Assembly (NCBI RefSeq): GCF_000805335.1 | Contig: NZ_KN708638.1 | Span: 547,602-611,601 of the forward strand | DNA length: 64,000 nucleotides | Source: Streptomyces sp. CT34 | GTDB lineage: Bacteria > Actinomycetota > Actinomycetes > Streptomycetales > Streptomycetaceae | Reading direction: 5' to 3' | Shown: positions 25,435-34,416 of the stretch, piece after piece | Layout of the letters: every line of letters begins with the position of its first letter | Position numbering within the stretch: the stretch's first letter is position 1 | Notes under the pieces: generated by a model | What the model saw: the letters and a program-made list of their open reading frames with translations, nothing else | Told to the model about the DNA's origin: nothing | Databases searched by the model: none | Program-made: the position numbers and the translations under genes

Positions 25435-26538
25435 ATGGCAGACGAGACTCCCTTCGACTTCGCCCTCGACTACTCCCGGGCACGCGCGGACTTCCTGGGT
25501 GCGGCACAAGAGGCGGGCGCACGCCTGAGGACCTTCGTCCTGCCCGGTCACCGCGCGCCCGACGGCGGCGAACTCGGCGTCGACACCGCCTATCTGGGGC
25601 CGCCCGACCCGGAGAAGCTGCTGGTGACGGTGTCCGGGACACATGGCATCGAGGGCTTTTGCGGTTCGGCCTGCCAGACCCGGATCCTGCTGCGGGAAGG
25701 CGTCGCGAAGGCCGCCGCGGGGCCCGCGACCGGCGTGCTGCTGGTGCACGGTCTCAACCCGTACGGCTTCGCCTATCTGCGGCGCGTCAACGAGGACAAC
25801 ATCGACCTCAACCGCAACTTCGTCGACCACGACGCCCCGCCGCACAACCACGCCTACGACGCCGTGCACGGCACGCTGGTGCCGCCGGAGGGCGACGAGT
25901 TCGCCGCCGGCGAGCTGGTCGCGAACCTCACCGCGCTGCGCGACCGGCTCGGCCCGCAGCGTCTCCAGGAGGCCGTTACCCGAGGCCAGTACCGCCACCC
26001 CGACGGTCTGTTCTACGGCGGGCAGGCGCCGACCTGGTCCCGGCGGGTGTTCGAGACGGTGGTGGCCGAGCAGATGGCGGGCGTGGCCCACGTCGGATAC
26101 ATCGACCTGCACACCGGGCTCGGCGAACCCGGTGCCGGCGAACCCATCTTCCGCGGCGGTCGCGACGCGGACGCCCACCAGCGGGCCCGTCGCTGGTACG
26201 GCGAGGCGCTCACCGCCTCGGAACAGGGCACGTCCTCCTCCACACCGATCGTCGGCAACACGGCGACCGCCGTCGCGGACGGCCTCGGCGCCGGCAGCCA
26301 ACTGACCGCGATCACCCTGGAGTTCGGCACCCGGCCGGGGCCCCAGGTACTGCTGGCGCTGTGCGCCGACAGCTGGCTGCACCGACACCGTGCACCGGCC
26401 GACGCCGTGCGCTCGGACCTCAAGCGGCTGATCCGCGACGCGTTCTGCCCCGACGACGCCGACTGGCGCCGGCGGGTGCTCCAGCGGGCGCGGGAGGTCT
26501 TCGACCAGGCCGTCGTCGGGCTCGCCGACGACACGTAG
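25435..26538 (+). CDS. M14-like zinc carboxypeptidase (DUF2817 family)
   Basis: A 367-residue enzyme with a complete M14-type site: HxxE in SGTHGIEG (His70, Glu73), a third zinc ligand in YIDLHTGLG (His226), a carboxylate-binding Arg in DLNRNF (Arg127), and the catalytic Glu in ITLEFGT (Glu296). No signal peptide, so it acts in the cytosol. DUF2817 proteins are mostly uncharacterised. In this context it could trim the C-terminus of the 18-residue peptide or release a residue built on it. The ATG at 25435 lies 7 bases after a GCGAGG site. It converges on the ATP-grasp gene across a 29-bp hairpin. Confidence 0.75.
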   Translation: MADETPFDFALDYSRARADFLGAAQEAGARLRTFVLPGHRAPDGGELGVDTAYLGPPDPEKLLVTVSGTHGIEGFCGSACQTRILLREGVAKAAAGPATGVLLVHGLNPYGFAYLRRVNEDNIDLNRNFVDHDAPPHNHAYDAVHGTLVPPEGDEFAAGELVANLTALRDRLGPQRLQEAVTRGQYRHPDGLFYGGQAPTWSRRVFETVVAEQMAGVAHVGYIDLHTGLGEPGAGEPIFRGGRDADAHQRARRWYGEALTASEQGTSSSTPIVGNTATAVADGLGAGSQLTAITLEFGTRPGPQVLLALCADSWLHRHRAPADAVRSDLKRLIRDAFCPDDADWRRRVLQRAREVFDQAVVGLADDT

Positions 26539-26558
26539 CACGTAGCACGTGGATCGCC

Positions 26559-26620
26559 GGCCGGACGGCCCGGTCAGGTCGGGTGGGGCTGCCCACCCGA
26601 CCTGACCGGGCCGTCCGGCC
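26559..26620. terminator. Very strong bidirectional terminator (29-bp perfect stem)
   Basis: The arms 26559-26587 and 26592-26620 are exact reverse complements over 29 bases with loop GCTG. They sit between the convergent M14 and ATP-grasp genes, 20 and 9 bases from the stop codons, isolating the two transcripts. Confidence 0.8.
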
Positions 26621-26629
26621 GTGTCACTG

Positions 26630-27877
26630 TCAGGGCTGACCGAGCGGATCGATCACCACCTTGGCCTCGATCTCCCGCACCCGCTTGGTGTCCTGGTCGA
26701 GGACGTCCTGGTCGGGGGTGGAGAGCAGCACCCAGCCGAGCGTGGTGAAGAGGTCTTCGGTCTTGGGCACCCGGGAGCCGTTGGGGTAGCGGCAGGCCAG
26801 CTTCTGGAACGAGGCCAGCTCACGCGCCGCGTCGAGCACCTCGGCATTGCTCATGGTGCCGCTGTTCGCGGCGGAGAGCCACACCACCCGGGTGGGCCGC
26901 ACGATCTCGAATCCGGGGGTGAAGACGGAGTCCAGATGGTGCCGCACGGTGCGGTCGATCTGCGAGTCTCCGGTCGCGAGCCGCGCGGCCTGCTGCGCAC
27001 AGCCGCCGTCGAGGCGTGCCGCGATCTCGATCAGCCGGGGCCCGTCGTCCGTCAGCATGATCTCGGTGTGTGTGCATCCCGTACGGATGCCAACCGCATC
27101 GGCGACCTGGCGCGTGTAGGACTCCAGGACGCCGACCCGCGGATCGTCCGGCAGAAGGTAGTCCTCCGCGTCGTAGACCCCGATGCGGTTCCCCCTGGTC
27201 GACTTGGTGTACTGGACCACCGCCACCAGTCCCATCTCCCCGTTGACGGAGTAGGTGTCCACGACGAACTCGGTTCCTGAGGCGAACTCCTGAATCAGAA
27301 TGCTGTCGTTGGTGAGGTCGAACATGTTGATGGAGCCCAGCAGTTGCCGGAAGGAGGGCCGCCAGTCCTCGCCGGTCTCCACCTTGTGCACCCCGTCGGT
27401 CCCGCCGCTGCACCGGGGCTTGAGCACCAGCGCCCGTCCCTCCAGGCCGTTCTCTCTCAGCCAGTCGGCCGCCTCCTCCTCGCTCGCGGTGGCGAACGTG
27501 CGAAGGTGCGGAACGCCCGCGCGTGCCACGGCCTGGGCCATGGGCCACTTGTCGCGGCGTGCGGCGGAAAGCTCGGGTATGTTCCCCGTCCCGGGTGTCA
27601 GCTCCTCGATCAGCGCGTCCACGAGCCTGACCGCGGACTCGTTGCCGGGTATGACGGCGACCGGATCATAGCCGCGCACGATTCCGGCGAGCTTCGCGAA
27701 GTCGCCGTCGTGGAAGTGCGTCGAGGAGAAGTTCTCCGGCTTCCAGCCGTGCAGATACGATTTCAGAGGTGCCGGTGTGCTGAGCACGGCCACCGGTTCG
27801 ATGTCCCGCGCCCGAAAGGCGTTGGCGTACTCGGCGGCCTCGGAATAGGGGTCGACCAGGACTACATGGCGTGGCAT
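26630..27877 (-). CDS. ATP-grasp carboxylate-amine ligase
   Basis: A 415-residue ATP-grasp enzyme. The N-terminus (HVVLVDPYSEAAEYANAFRARDIEPVAVLS) is a Rossmann-like preATP-grasp domain. ALVLKPRCSGGTDGVH is the glycine-rich ATP loop, DSILIQEFASGTEFVVDTYS holds adenine- and Mg-contacting residues, and HTEIMLTDDGPRLIEIAARLDGG supplies the metal Glu residues. It resembles L-amino-acid ligases and BesA/dapdiamide-type ligases, which join an amino acid to another amine through an acyl phosphate. It may couple a non-canonical amino acid to the scaffold peptide or to another amino acid. It is probably co-transcribed with the MFS exporter upstream on the same strand. Confidence 0.8.
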   Translation of the reverse strand: MPRHVVLVDPYSEAAEYANAFRARDIEPVAVLSTPAPLKSYLHGWKPENFSSTHFHDGDFAKLAGIVRGYDPVAVIPGNESAVRLVDALIEELTPGTGNIPELSAARRDKWPMAQAVARAGVPHLRTFATASEEEAADWLRENGLEGRALVLKPRCSGGTDGVHKVETGEDWRPSFRQLLGSINMFDLTNDSILIQEFASGTEFVVDTYSVNGEMGLVAVVQYTKSTRGNRIGVYDAEDYLLPDDPRVGVLESYTRQVADAVGIRTGCTHTEIMLTDDGPRLIEIAARLDGGCAQQAARLATGDSQIDRTVRHHLDSVFTPGFEIVRPTRVVWLSAANSGTMSNAEVLDAARELASFQKLACRYPNGSRVPKTEDLFTTLGWVLLSTPDQDVLDQDTKRVREIEAKVVIDPLGQP

Positions 27878-27918
27878 CGGTTTGCTTCCCCTTCTGCGAT
27901 TGTTCCCGCCGCTTGCAC

Positions 27919-27978
27919 GGCCTTCCGTTGTGCGGTCTTCCGTTGCACAGCTTTCCGTTGTGCGGCCTTCCGTTGTAC
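27919..27978. repeat. Four tandem 15-bp repeats between exporter and ATP-grasp gene
   Basis: Four consecutive units of the form GG(C/T)CTTCCGTTGTGC (27919-27933, 27934-27948, 27949-27963, 27964-27978) differ by one to three bases. On the minus strand they would read as a five-residue QRKA-type repeat, but that frame starts inside the exporter gene and has no good start. They more likely affect the mRNA between the two genes. Confidence 0.7.
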
Positions 27979-27994
27979 GGATACGGCGCCCGTC

Positions 27995-29374
27995 CTAAGT
28001 TCCCGTACGGATCTCCGCATCGGCGCTTCCCGCATCGCCGATCTCACCGCTCTTGTCCCCGCTCCCCTTGCCGTTGTCGTTGTCGTTGTCCTTGCCGTCG
28101 TCCTCGCCCTTGTCCTTGTCCGCCGTCTCGGCCGCCGGACGCACCCCGCCCCATGCGGCGGCTCCGGCGATCACCCCCACGATCCCGCAGCCGATCCAGA
28201 GCCCTTCCTGGAAGCGGTTCCAGATCATCACTCCGATGAACGGGCCGATCGCGCTGCCCAGTCCGTACAGTGCGTTCGAGGCCCCCAGATAGCGTCCCCG
28301 CAGTCCGGGCGGGCCCGCCTGCGCGGGGTAGGCGAAGAACAGGGACGGATAGCCGATGATCTCGCCGAGCGACCAGACGAGAGTGGCGATCACGAGTGCG
28401 GCCAGGCCCCAGGGCAGGGCGTACATGCTCATGCCGATGCCGGTCAGCAGGACACCGGTGATCACGGCTGTGCGGATCTTCCAGCGCTGTACCACCCTGG
28501 CGACGAGGAGTTCGCAGGCGATGACGAGAATGCCGTTCAGCGCGATCATCGCCGCATAGACCTCGACGCCCATGTCGAGGTGCTTCACGGTCAGCGGCAG
28601 AGCCGAGATGTGCTGGATGTAGATCACGGAGCTGACGAACATCGCCAGCAGGAACAGCAGATAGCGGCGGTCGGCCAGCACCGCAAGATACGAGGCCCTG
28701 GGCGCGTCCCCGCCGTCACCCGCGCCGGCCTCCACCGACCCGGTCGTGTCCGGTGCGACACGGTGCGGCAGGGTGGTCGCGGCGACCGTGCAGAAGATCG
28801 CCACGGCCAGTGCCTCGCCCCAGAACAGGAAGTCCCAGGAGACCTTGACGAGCACGGCGCCCAGCAGGGGTGCGGCCGTCGTGCCGAGGTTGATCGCCAA
28901 CCGGCCCATGGCGAAGATCATGACGTGGCGCTCGGTGGGGGTGAGGTGGCTGATCACGCTGGTGGAGGCGGGCTGGTAGGCCATGCCGGCCGCACCGCTG
29001 ACGCCGATGACCAGGAGGATCGCCCCGTAGTTGTCCAGATAGAGGACGCAGGGGAGCAGCACGGCCGACCCCAGCAATGTGGACACCATCGTCAGCCGCG
29101 GTCCGAGCCTGTCGGACATCCAGCCCCCGACCAGCGTCCCGAGCACAGCTCCCGCGCCGTACACACCGAGCGCCGCACCTGCCTGGGTGTCGGAGAAGCC
29201 GCGATGGGTCAGGTACAGCACCATGAAGACCTGCACGAAGCCGCCCAGCCGGTTGATCATGGTGCCGGCCAGCAGGGACTTCACAGCTGTAGGGGACTCG
29301 CGCCAGACCTGCCGCACTCCCGCGTGCTGCTTCCCGGCCCCGTCCGACGCTTTCGTCGCGTTGTTCTGTGCCAT
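27995..29374 (-). CDS. MFS transporter, probable exporter of the cluster product
   Basis: A 459-residue protein with 12 predicted helices. GGWMSDRLGPRLTM is the helix 2-3 motif of DHA1-type proton antiporters, and PASTSVISHLTPTERHVMIFAMGRLAINLGTT is typical of MdtG-like exporters. The C-terminus is a charged Asp/Lys/Gly tail (about 45 residues rich in DKDKGEDDGKDNDNDNGKG), likely disordered and cytosolic. I chose the ATG at 29374 (MAQNNATK); the longer frame is Cys/Arg-rich and not membrane-like. It heads a minus-strand unit with the ATP-grasp gene, divergent from the alcohol dehydrogenase. Confidence 0.85.
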   Translation of the reverse strand: MAQNNATKASDGAGKQHAGVRQVWRESPTAVKSLLAGTMINRLGGFVQVFMVLYLTHRGFSDTQAGAALGVYGAGAVLGTLVGGWMSDRLGPRLTMVSTLLGSAVLLPCVLYLDNYGAILLVIGVSGAAGMAYQPASTSVISHLTPTERHVMIFAMGRLAINLGTTAAPLLGAVLVKVSWDFLFWGEALAVAIFCTVAATTLPHRVAPDTTGSVEAGAGDGGDAPRASYLAVLADRRYLLFLLAMFVSSVIYIQHISALPLTVKHLDMGVEVYAAMIALNGILVIACELLVARVVQRWKIRTAVITGVLLTGIGMSMYALPWGLAALVIATLVWSLGEIIGYPSLFFAYPAQAGPPGLRGRYLGASNALYGLGSAIGPFIGVMIWNRFQEGLWIGCGIVGVIAGAAAWGGVRPAAETADKDKGEDDGKDNDNDNGKGSGDKSGEIGDAGSADAEIRTGT

Positions 29375-29889
29375 GCAGCTCACTGTGCGGAAGGAGCTGT
29401 GGGAGCAACAGTGGCAGCACTGACGAGGAACCTCGAATTCCTGCCACCACCGTACGGCGCGCCCGGTCGGCCCGCGGGAGCGGGAGCAGGGCGTGCAGCC
29501 ATTCACCGTGACGAACTGCCTGCCCAAAGGCGAAGCTTGTCAAGGAGTGGGCGCGGTCACGATGTCGATGTCTTGAATCGGGCCACCCAACTGCGGGCAC
29601 CGAGTGGCCTGTTGAGAGGCTGCCGCGGCCCGGGCGCACCGTCGGAGGCCCCCGCCGATCATTGTTCCTCAAGATTGCCGGCGGTGATACCAGGACGATC
29701 CAGCCATAGGACCAGAGTCCTATGGCGTGACCGAAACCGCCTGTCTACTATGGCCCTCATCCGGTCGAATTTAGCGTGATCGGCAACAATTTAGCCACAT
29801 CACCTGAGTGATTCAACTATGCATCATGTTCACCGTATTGTCCAGAGACCGGAATTCCAAGTTCAGTGTATGAAGGCGGGGGTCGGGCT
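29375..29889. other. Divergent promoter region between exporter and alcohol dehydrogenase
   Basis: About 515 bases without a supported gene. The segment 29690-29830 is clearly AT-rich for this genome and likely contains promoters for the right-hand half of the cluster. A short self-complementary ATAGGAC/GTCCTAT pair near 29706-29723 (AGCCATAGGACCAGAGTCCTATGGC) is a candidate operator. Confidence 0.5.
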
Positions 29890-31197
29890 GTGGAATCGTT
29901 CGGGTGGGGCGGAAATGCGCCAGAGCAGGAACGAATAATCAACTGGCAGGCTCCGCCGCTGAAATTCGGTGTCGGCGCCACCCGGGAGATCGGCCACGAG
30001 TTACGCAAGTCCGGTATCACATCGATCCTGTTGGTGACCGACCCCGTCCTGGCCGGTCTCGGTCTGCCCTCCCGCGTCGCCAAGCAGATCGAGCAGGAAG
30101 GGATCTCGGTCGCGCTGTTCGACCGAGCCCGGGTGGAACCCACCGACGAGAGCTGCGCCGAGGCGGCCCGTGAACTGGCAGCCCTCCAGGTGGACGGCTA
30201 CGTCGGACTCGGCGGCGGCAGCTCGATCGACACCGCCAAGATGCTGAACCTGCTGCTGAGTTACCCCGGCCGCCCGGTACGCGACTACCTCAACGCCCCG
30301 ATCGGCGCCGGATCCCCGATTCCCGGCCCGCTCAAGCCGCTGGTCGCGGTGCCCACCACGGCCGGCAGCGGCAGCGAGTGCACCGCCATGGTCGCCCTCG
30401 GCGTCACAGGCCTGAACGTGAAGACCGGGATCAGCGACCGGCGGCTGCTGCCCTCCCTGGCGCTGGTGGACCCTGCGAACACCCTGACACTGCCCCCGGC
30501 GGTCACCGCCTCGTCCGGGTACGACGTCCTGACGCACGCCTGCGAGTCGTACACCGCACGCGCCTACGACCGGCGCCCGCCCTATCCCACACCGGCGGAC
30601 CGCCCCCTGTATATCGGCGCCAACCCGATCAGCGACGTATGGGCGGAGCAGGCGCTGGTACTGGTGGGCCGCTACCTCAGGCGGGCCGTGCTCAACCCCG
30701 CCGATCTGGAGGCCCGTACGGGGATGAGCCGGGCCGCGAGCTTCGCGGGCATGGGATTCGGCAATGCCGGAACCCACATTCCGCATGCCTGCGCCTACCC
30801 CATAGCCGGGCTGGTCCGCGAGTACCGGCCGGACGGATACGACGTCGACCACGCCATGGTCCCGCACGGAGCAGCGGTCGTCTCCACCGCGGCGGCGGCG
30901 TTCGAGTTCACCTATCCGACCTCTCCGGAACGCCACCTGCGCGCCGCGGAGTTACTCGGAGCAAACCTCAACGGAGTGACCACGGCCAACGGTTCGGATG
31001 TGCTTCCGGCGACGCTGCTGAACATCGTGGCGGACACCGGAGGGCCCGCCGGTCTGGAGGACTTCGGCTACCGCGCCAAGGACGTACGCGCACTCGTCGA
31101 GGGCGCGCTCAAGCAGCAGCGGCTGCTGGTGTGCTGCCCGCGTGACGTCGTATCGCGCGATCTCGAAAGGGTGATCGTCGGCTCGATGACGCGCTGA
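29890..31197 (+). CDS. Iron-containing alcohol dehydrogenase (hydroxyacid-oxoacid transhydrogenase-like)
   Basis: A 435-residue group III (Fe-ADH) enzyme. GYVGLGGGSSIDTAK binds NAD(P), and PTTAGSGSE is the second cofactor motif. Metal ligands lie in GYDVLTHACESYTAR, GTHIPHACAYP and DHAMVPHGAAV. The His-rich insertion YDRRPPYPTPADRPLYIGANPISD and overall length resemble the ADHFE1/4-hydroxybutyrate group. It could interconvert a C4 semialdehyde and its alcohol, such as aspartate semialdehyde and homoserine, since asd and aspartokinase genes follow. I prefer GTG 29890 after AAGGCGGGGG; GTG 29866 has no binding site. Confidence 0.8.
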   Translation: MESFGWGGNAPEQERIINWQAPPLKFGVGATREIGHELRKSGITSILLVTDPVLAGLGLPSRVAKQIEQEGISVALFDRARVEPTDESCAEAARELAALQVDGYVGLGGGSSIDTAKMLNLLLSYPGRPVRDYLNAPIGAGSPIPGPLKPLVAVPTTAGSGSECTAMVALGVTGLNVKTGISDRRLLPSLALVDPANTLTLPPAVTASSGYDVLTHACESYTARAYDRRPPYPTPADRPLYIGANPISDVWAEQALVLVGRYLRRAVLNPADLEARTGMSRAASFAGMGFGNAGTHIPHACAYPIAGLVREYRPDGYDVDHAMVPHGAAVVSTAAAAFEFTYPTSPERHLRAAELLGANLNGVTTANGSDVLPATLLNIVADTGGPAGLEDFGYRAKDVRALVEGALKQQRLLVCCPRDVVSRDLERVIVGSMTR

Positions 31198-31244
31198 CGG
31201 CGAAACAACGCTCCCACCCCCATGTCAAGGATCTGGATATATCC

Positions 31245-32702
31245 GTGAGTGAAGCAGGTTTACCCGAACACGCGGCTGTCATCGCGGGGAAGAGGGTGCC
31301 CACCCGGCGGTGGATCGACGTCCTCGATCCGTCGAACGCCCGCCCCTTCGCACGTGTCGCCCGGTGCGGCCCGACCGAGGTCCAGTCGGCCGTGGCAGCG
31401 GCCCGGCAGGCGTACGAGACGGTCTGGCGGTTCACGACACCGGTGGAGCGCTCCCGGGTCTGCCGGCGCATCGCCGACGCCGTGCGCGGCGAGCGCGAGG
31501 AACTGGCCCGGCTGGAGACCCTCGACACCGGCAAGCCGATCAGCCAGTCACTGACGGACGCCGACGTCGCCGCCCGGTACTTCGACTTCTACGCCAACGC
31601 GGTGGAGTCCCTCGGCGGTGAAACGATCCAGCAGCGGCCGGACCGACTGGCCTTCACGCTGCGCGAACCGTACGGCGTGTGCGGGCACATCATCCCGTGG
31701 AACTACCCGCTGCAGATCGCCGCCAGGACCGTGGCCCCGGCCCTCGCCGCGGGAAACTGCTGTGTTCTCAAGCCCGCCGAGGACGCGCCGCTGACCTCGC
31801 TCCGCCTCGCCGACCTCGCCGAAGGGGCGGGACTCCCGGCAGGTGTCCTGAACGTCGTGCCGGGCTACGGAGCGGAAGCCGGAGCCGCGCTCGCCGCGCA
31901 CCCCGACGTGGACCGCATCGCTTTCACCGGCTCGCGGGAGGTCGGCGAGGCCGTCATGGCCGCGGCCGCGCGGAACATCGTGCCGGTCACGCTGGAACTG
32001 GGCGGCAAGTCACCGCACTTGGTGCTCCCCGACTACGACGCCGTACGGGCGGTGCCGCAGATCGTGGCGGCGATCACGGAGCACGCCGGGCAGAACTGCA
32101 GCGCCGGCAGCCGCCTGCTCGTCCACCGGTCCGTGCACGACGAACTGGTGGCCGCCCTCGCGGAGAGGTTCCGCGCCCTGCGCATCGGCCCGGGCATCGA
32201 CGATCCCGACATGGGGCCGCTGATCTCCGCGAAACAGCGCGCGAGGGTCCTGGACCACCTGGCCGAGGGCCGCCGGGACACCGAGGTCGTCGTCGGCGGC
32301 GGAGTGCCCGAAGGGGAGGCGTACGCAGCGGGCTTCTACGTGGAACCCACCATCCTCGACCAGGTGGCCCCCCGGCACCGGGTCTTCAACGAGGAGATCT
32401 TCGGCCCGGTCCTGTGCGTGTCGGTCTTCGACACTCTGGAGGAGGCGGTCGCACTGGCGGAACACACCACGTACGGGCTGGCCGCCGGAGTCTGGACGTC
32501 CGACGTGACCACGGCCCATTGGCTCGCCGGGCGGCTGAGGGTGGGCCAGGTATTCGTGAACGACTACGGCGCGGCCGGCGGAGTCGAGTTGCCCTTCGGC
32601 GGCTACCGGCGCTCCGGAATCGGCGTGGAGAAAGGGCTGGAGGCGCTGCGCGAATACACGCGGTGCAAGACGGTGGCGATCCACACGCGGATTTCTGCCT
32701 GA
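31245..32702 (+). CDS. NAD(P)-dependent aldehyde dehydrogenase
   Basis: A 485-residue ALDH of the betaine/aminoaldehyde type. IIPWNYPLQIAARTVAPALAAGN positions the substrate and cofactor, VTLELGGKSPHLVL contains the general-base Glu, and HAGQNCSAGSR contains the catalytic Cys; NEEIFGPVLCV completes the NAD site. It oxidises an aldehyde to an acid. It follows the alcohol dehydrogenase by 47 bases, so the pair could take an alcohol to an acid through an aldehyde, or act on either side of a semialdehyde. The start is GTG 31245. Confidence 0.85.
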   Translation: MSEAGLPEHAAVIAGKRVPTRRWIDVLDPSNARPFARVARCGPTEVQSAVAAARQAYETVWRFTTPVERSRVCRRIADAVRGEREELARLETLDTGKPISQSLTDADVAARYFDFYANAVESLGGETIQQRPDRLAFTLREPYGVCGHIIPWNYPLQIAARTVAPALAAGNCCVLKPAEDAPLTSLRLADLAEGAGLPAGVLNVVPGYGAEAGAALAAHPDVDRIAFTGSREVGEAVMAAAARNIVPVTLELGGKSPHLVLPDYDAVRAVPQIVAAITEHAGQNCSAGSRLLVHRSVHDELVAALAERFRALRIGPGIDDPDMGPLISAKQRARVLDHLAEGRRDTEVVVGGGVPEGEAYAAGFYVEPTILDQVAPRHRVFNEEIFGPVLCVSVFDTLEEAVALAEHTTYGLAAGVWTSDVTTAHWLAGRLRVGQVFVNDYGAAGGVELPFGGYRRSGIGVEKGLEALREYTRCKTVAIHTRISA

Positions 32703-32829
32703 CCCGTCGCCCCGCCCCACCCGCACCGTCCCCCGAGTCCTGCGGAGAAGCCCGAGCTTTGCACCGGAGCCCGAGCGTTACGGAGAAGCGCGATTCGATC
32801 CACCCATATCGGCGGAGGGAATTCATCGC

Positions 32830-33333
32830 ATGTCACGTGTTGCGCGAGGGCCCGTTGCGGAGTTGAGATATCAGTGGTGCTGCGAGTTCTGCGGAGCGCC
32901 GTCGCGGCCCGTGGCGGCCCTGATGGAAGCGGTCGCCAACGTGTACCAGGCGCTCGGCGAGGCACAGGACGCGCTCGCAGCCCAGGAGCAATTGATAGCG
33001 AACTTACGGGCGTCCACGGGACCGTCCCCCTCCGAGGGGGTCCTCGCGGCCCGGGCGGCGCTCGACCTCCTGACGGCCCGCGAGCGCCAGATTCTGGTGC
33101 TCGTCTCCCAGGGCAATTCCAATCGCCGCGTCGCCAGGGCGCTCGGAATTTCCGAGAAGACGGTGAAGAACCACCTGTCCGCGGTCTTCACCAAGGTGGG
33201 TGTATCCGACCGCACACAAGCCGTCGTATTGGGAATCCGCAGTGGGATCGTCTCGCTCGATGAGCCCTTCAACGATGCGACAGCGCCCATGAGTTCGCGG
33301 GCAGGACTCCGCACCGATTCAGGACCATGCTGA
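32830..33333 (+). CDS. LuxR-family transcriptional regulator
   Basis: A 167-residue protein. Residues 75-145 are a GerE/LuxR HTH: LDLLTARERQILVLVSQGNSNRRVARALGISEKTVKNHLSAVFTKVGVSDRTQAVV. The N-terminus has a WCCEFCG cluster followed by a coiled-coil-like helix (ALGEAQDALAAQEQLIANL), so it may be a redox- or metal-sensing dimer rather than a response regulator, as no receiver domain is present. It is likely a pathway-specific activator for the surrounding cluster. GGCGGAGGG precedes the ATG. Confidence 0.8.
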   Translation: MSRVARGPVAELRYQWCCEFCGAPSRPVAALMEAVANVYQALGEAQDALAAQEQLIANLRASTGPSPSEGVLAARAALDLLTARERQILVLVSQGNSNRRVARALGISEKTVKNHLSAVFTKVGVSDRTQAVVLGIRSGIVSLDEPFNDATAPMSSRAGLRTDSGPC

Positions 33334-33410
33334 GAGTATGAGGGCCGATCCAGCCATGGAACAGTGTGAAGACTGTCAGAACCCCTCGCATTACTGCCAC
33401 ATTGGGTCCC

Positions 33411-34385
33411 ATGCTGAAGAACGTAGCCGCGGTCCTGCTCGAGAACGTTCATCCCTTCGAGCTGGGCGTCATATGCGAAGTGTTCGGGATCGATCGACGG
33501 GAGGAGGGGCTGCCCGCGTACGACTTCGCGCTCGTCGCCGCGGAGTCCTCGTCGGTGCGGGCGGTGCCCGGGTTCACCATCAGCACGCCCTACGGTCTCG
33601 ACCGGCTGGCGGACGCCGACCTCATCGCCATCCCGGTCGGGGACGACTTCCACACCAGGGACTTCCCGCCCGCCCTTCTGGAGGCCCTGCGCCAGGCGGT
33701 GGCCCGCGGGGTCCGGGTGGTGAGCGTCTGCGTCGGCGCCTTCGTCCTGGGCGCCGCCGGCCTGCTCGACGGACGGCGCTGCACCACGCACTGGCGGTAC
33801 GCCGAAGCGCTCGCCGCGCGCTACCCCAAGGCCCGGGTCGAACCGGGAGTGCTCTACGTGGACGAGGACCCGATCCTCACCTCGGCCGGTACGTCGGCGG
33901 GCATCGACGCCTGCCTCCATCTGGTGCGCAAGCTCCAGGGCAGCGACGTCGCCAACGCCATCGCCCGGCGCATGGTGGTGCCCCCGCACCGGGAGGGCGG
34001 CCAGGCCCAGTACATCGAGCGACCGGTCGCGCACTGCGGGGAGGACGGCGTACGCGAGGTGCTGGTCTGGGCCGAGAAGCATCTGGACCAGGAGATCAGC
34101 GTCGAACAGCTGTCGGCACGCGCCTGCATGTCGCCACGCACCTTCGCCCGCCGCTTCCGGACGGAGACCGGGACCACCCCCTACCGCTGGCTGCTGGCGC
34201 AGCGGGTGCTGAGCGCCCAGCGGCTGCTGGAGAACACCGACGAGACGATGGAGATGATCGCGGACCGTACGGGATTCGCCAACGCGGCGGCCCTGCGCCA
34301 CCAGTTCGTGCGGTCCCTGAACACCACCCCCAACGCGTACCGACGTGCCTTCCGGGGGCGGTTCTCCGACACCACCAGGCAATGA
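33411..34385 (+). CDS. GlxA-type regulator (DJ-1/PfpI domain plus AraC HTH)
   Basis: A 324-residue two-domain regulator. Residues 1-185 are a DJ-1/PfpI glutaminase-like domain with the elbow Cys in VSVCVGAFVLGAAGLLDGRRCTTHW. Residues 220-320 are an AraC-type double HTH (EISVEQLSARACMSPRTFARRFRTETGTTPYRWLL, then MEMIADRTGFANAAALRHQF). Such proteins sense small metabolites through the first domain. With the LuxR gene upstream and the asd/aspartokinase pair 31 bases downstream, it is probably a cluster regulator. ATG 33411 aligns with the start of the DJ-1 fold (MLKNVAAVLLE). Confidence 0.85.
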   Translation: MLKNVAAVLLENVHPFELGVICEVFGIDRREEGLPAYDFALVAAESSSVRAVPGFTISTPYGLDRLADADLIAIPVGDDFHTRDFPPALLEALRQAVARGVRVVSVCVGAFVLGAAGLLDGRRCTTHWRYAEALAARYPKARVEPGVLYVDEDPILTSAGTSAGIDACLHLVRKLQGSDVANAIARRMVVPPHREGGQAQYIERPVAHCGEDGVREVLVWAEKHLDQEISVEQLSARACMSPRTFARRFRTETGTTPYRWLLAQRVLSAQRLLENTDETMEMIADRTGFANAAALRHQFVRSLNTTPNAYRRAFRGRFSDTTRQ

Positions 34386-34416
34386 GCCCCGCGTGGGGCC
34401 CGACAGGAGGACGTGC

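Noticed and set aside
27862..28047. 61-codon minus-strand frame with QRKA repeats
   Set aside because: It starts inside the MFS gene without a ribosome binding site; the repeats are better treated as DNA tandem repeats.
27344..29779. Plus-strand open frame of 811 codons
   Set aside because: It runs antisense to the ATP-grasp and MFS genes, is His/Asp/Gly-rich with no domain, and has no binding site.
29890..32702. Phosphonate pathway suggested by Fe-ADH and ALDH
   Set aside because: No PEP mutase or phosphonopyruvate decarboxylase gene is present in the window.
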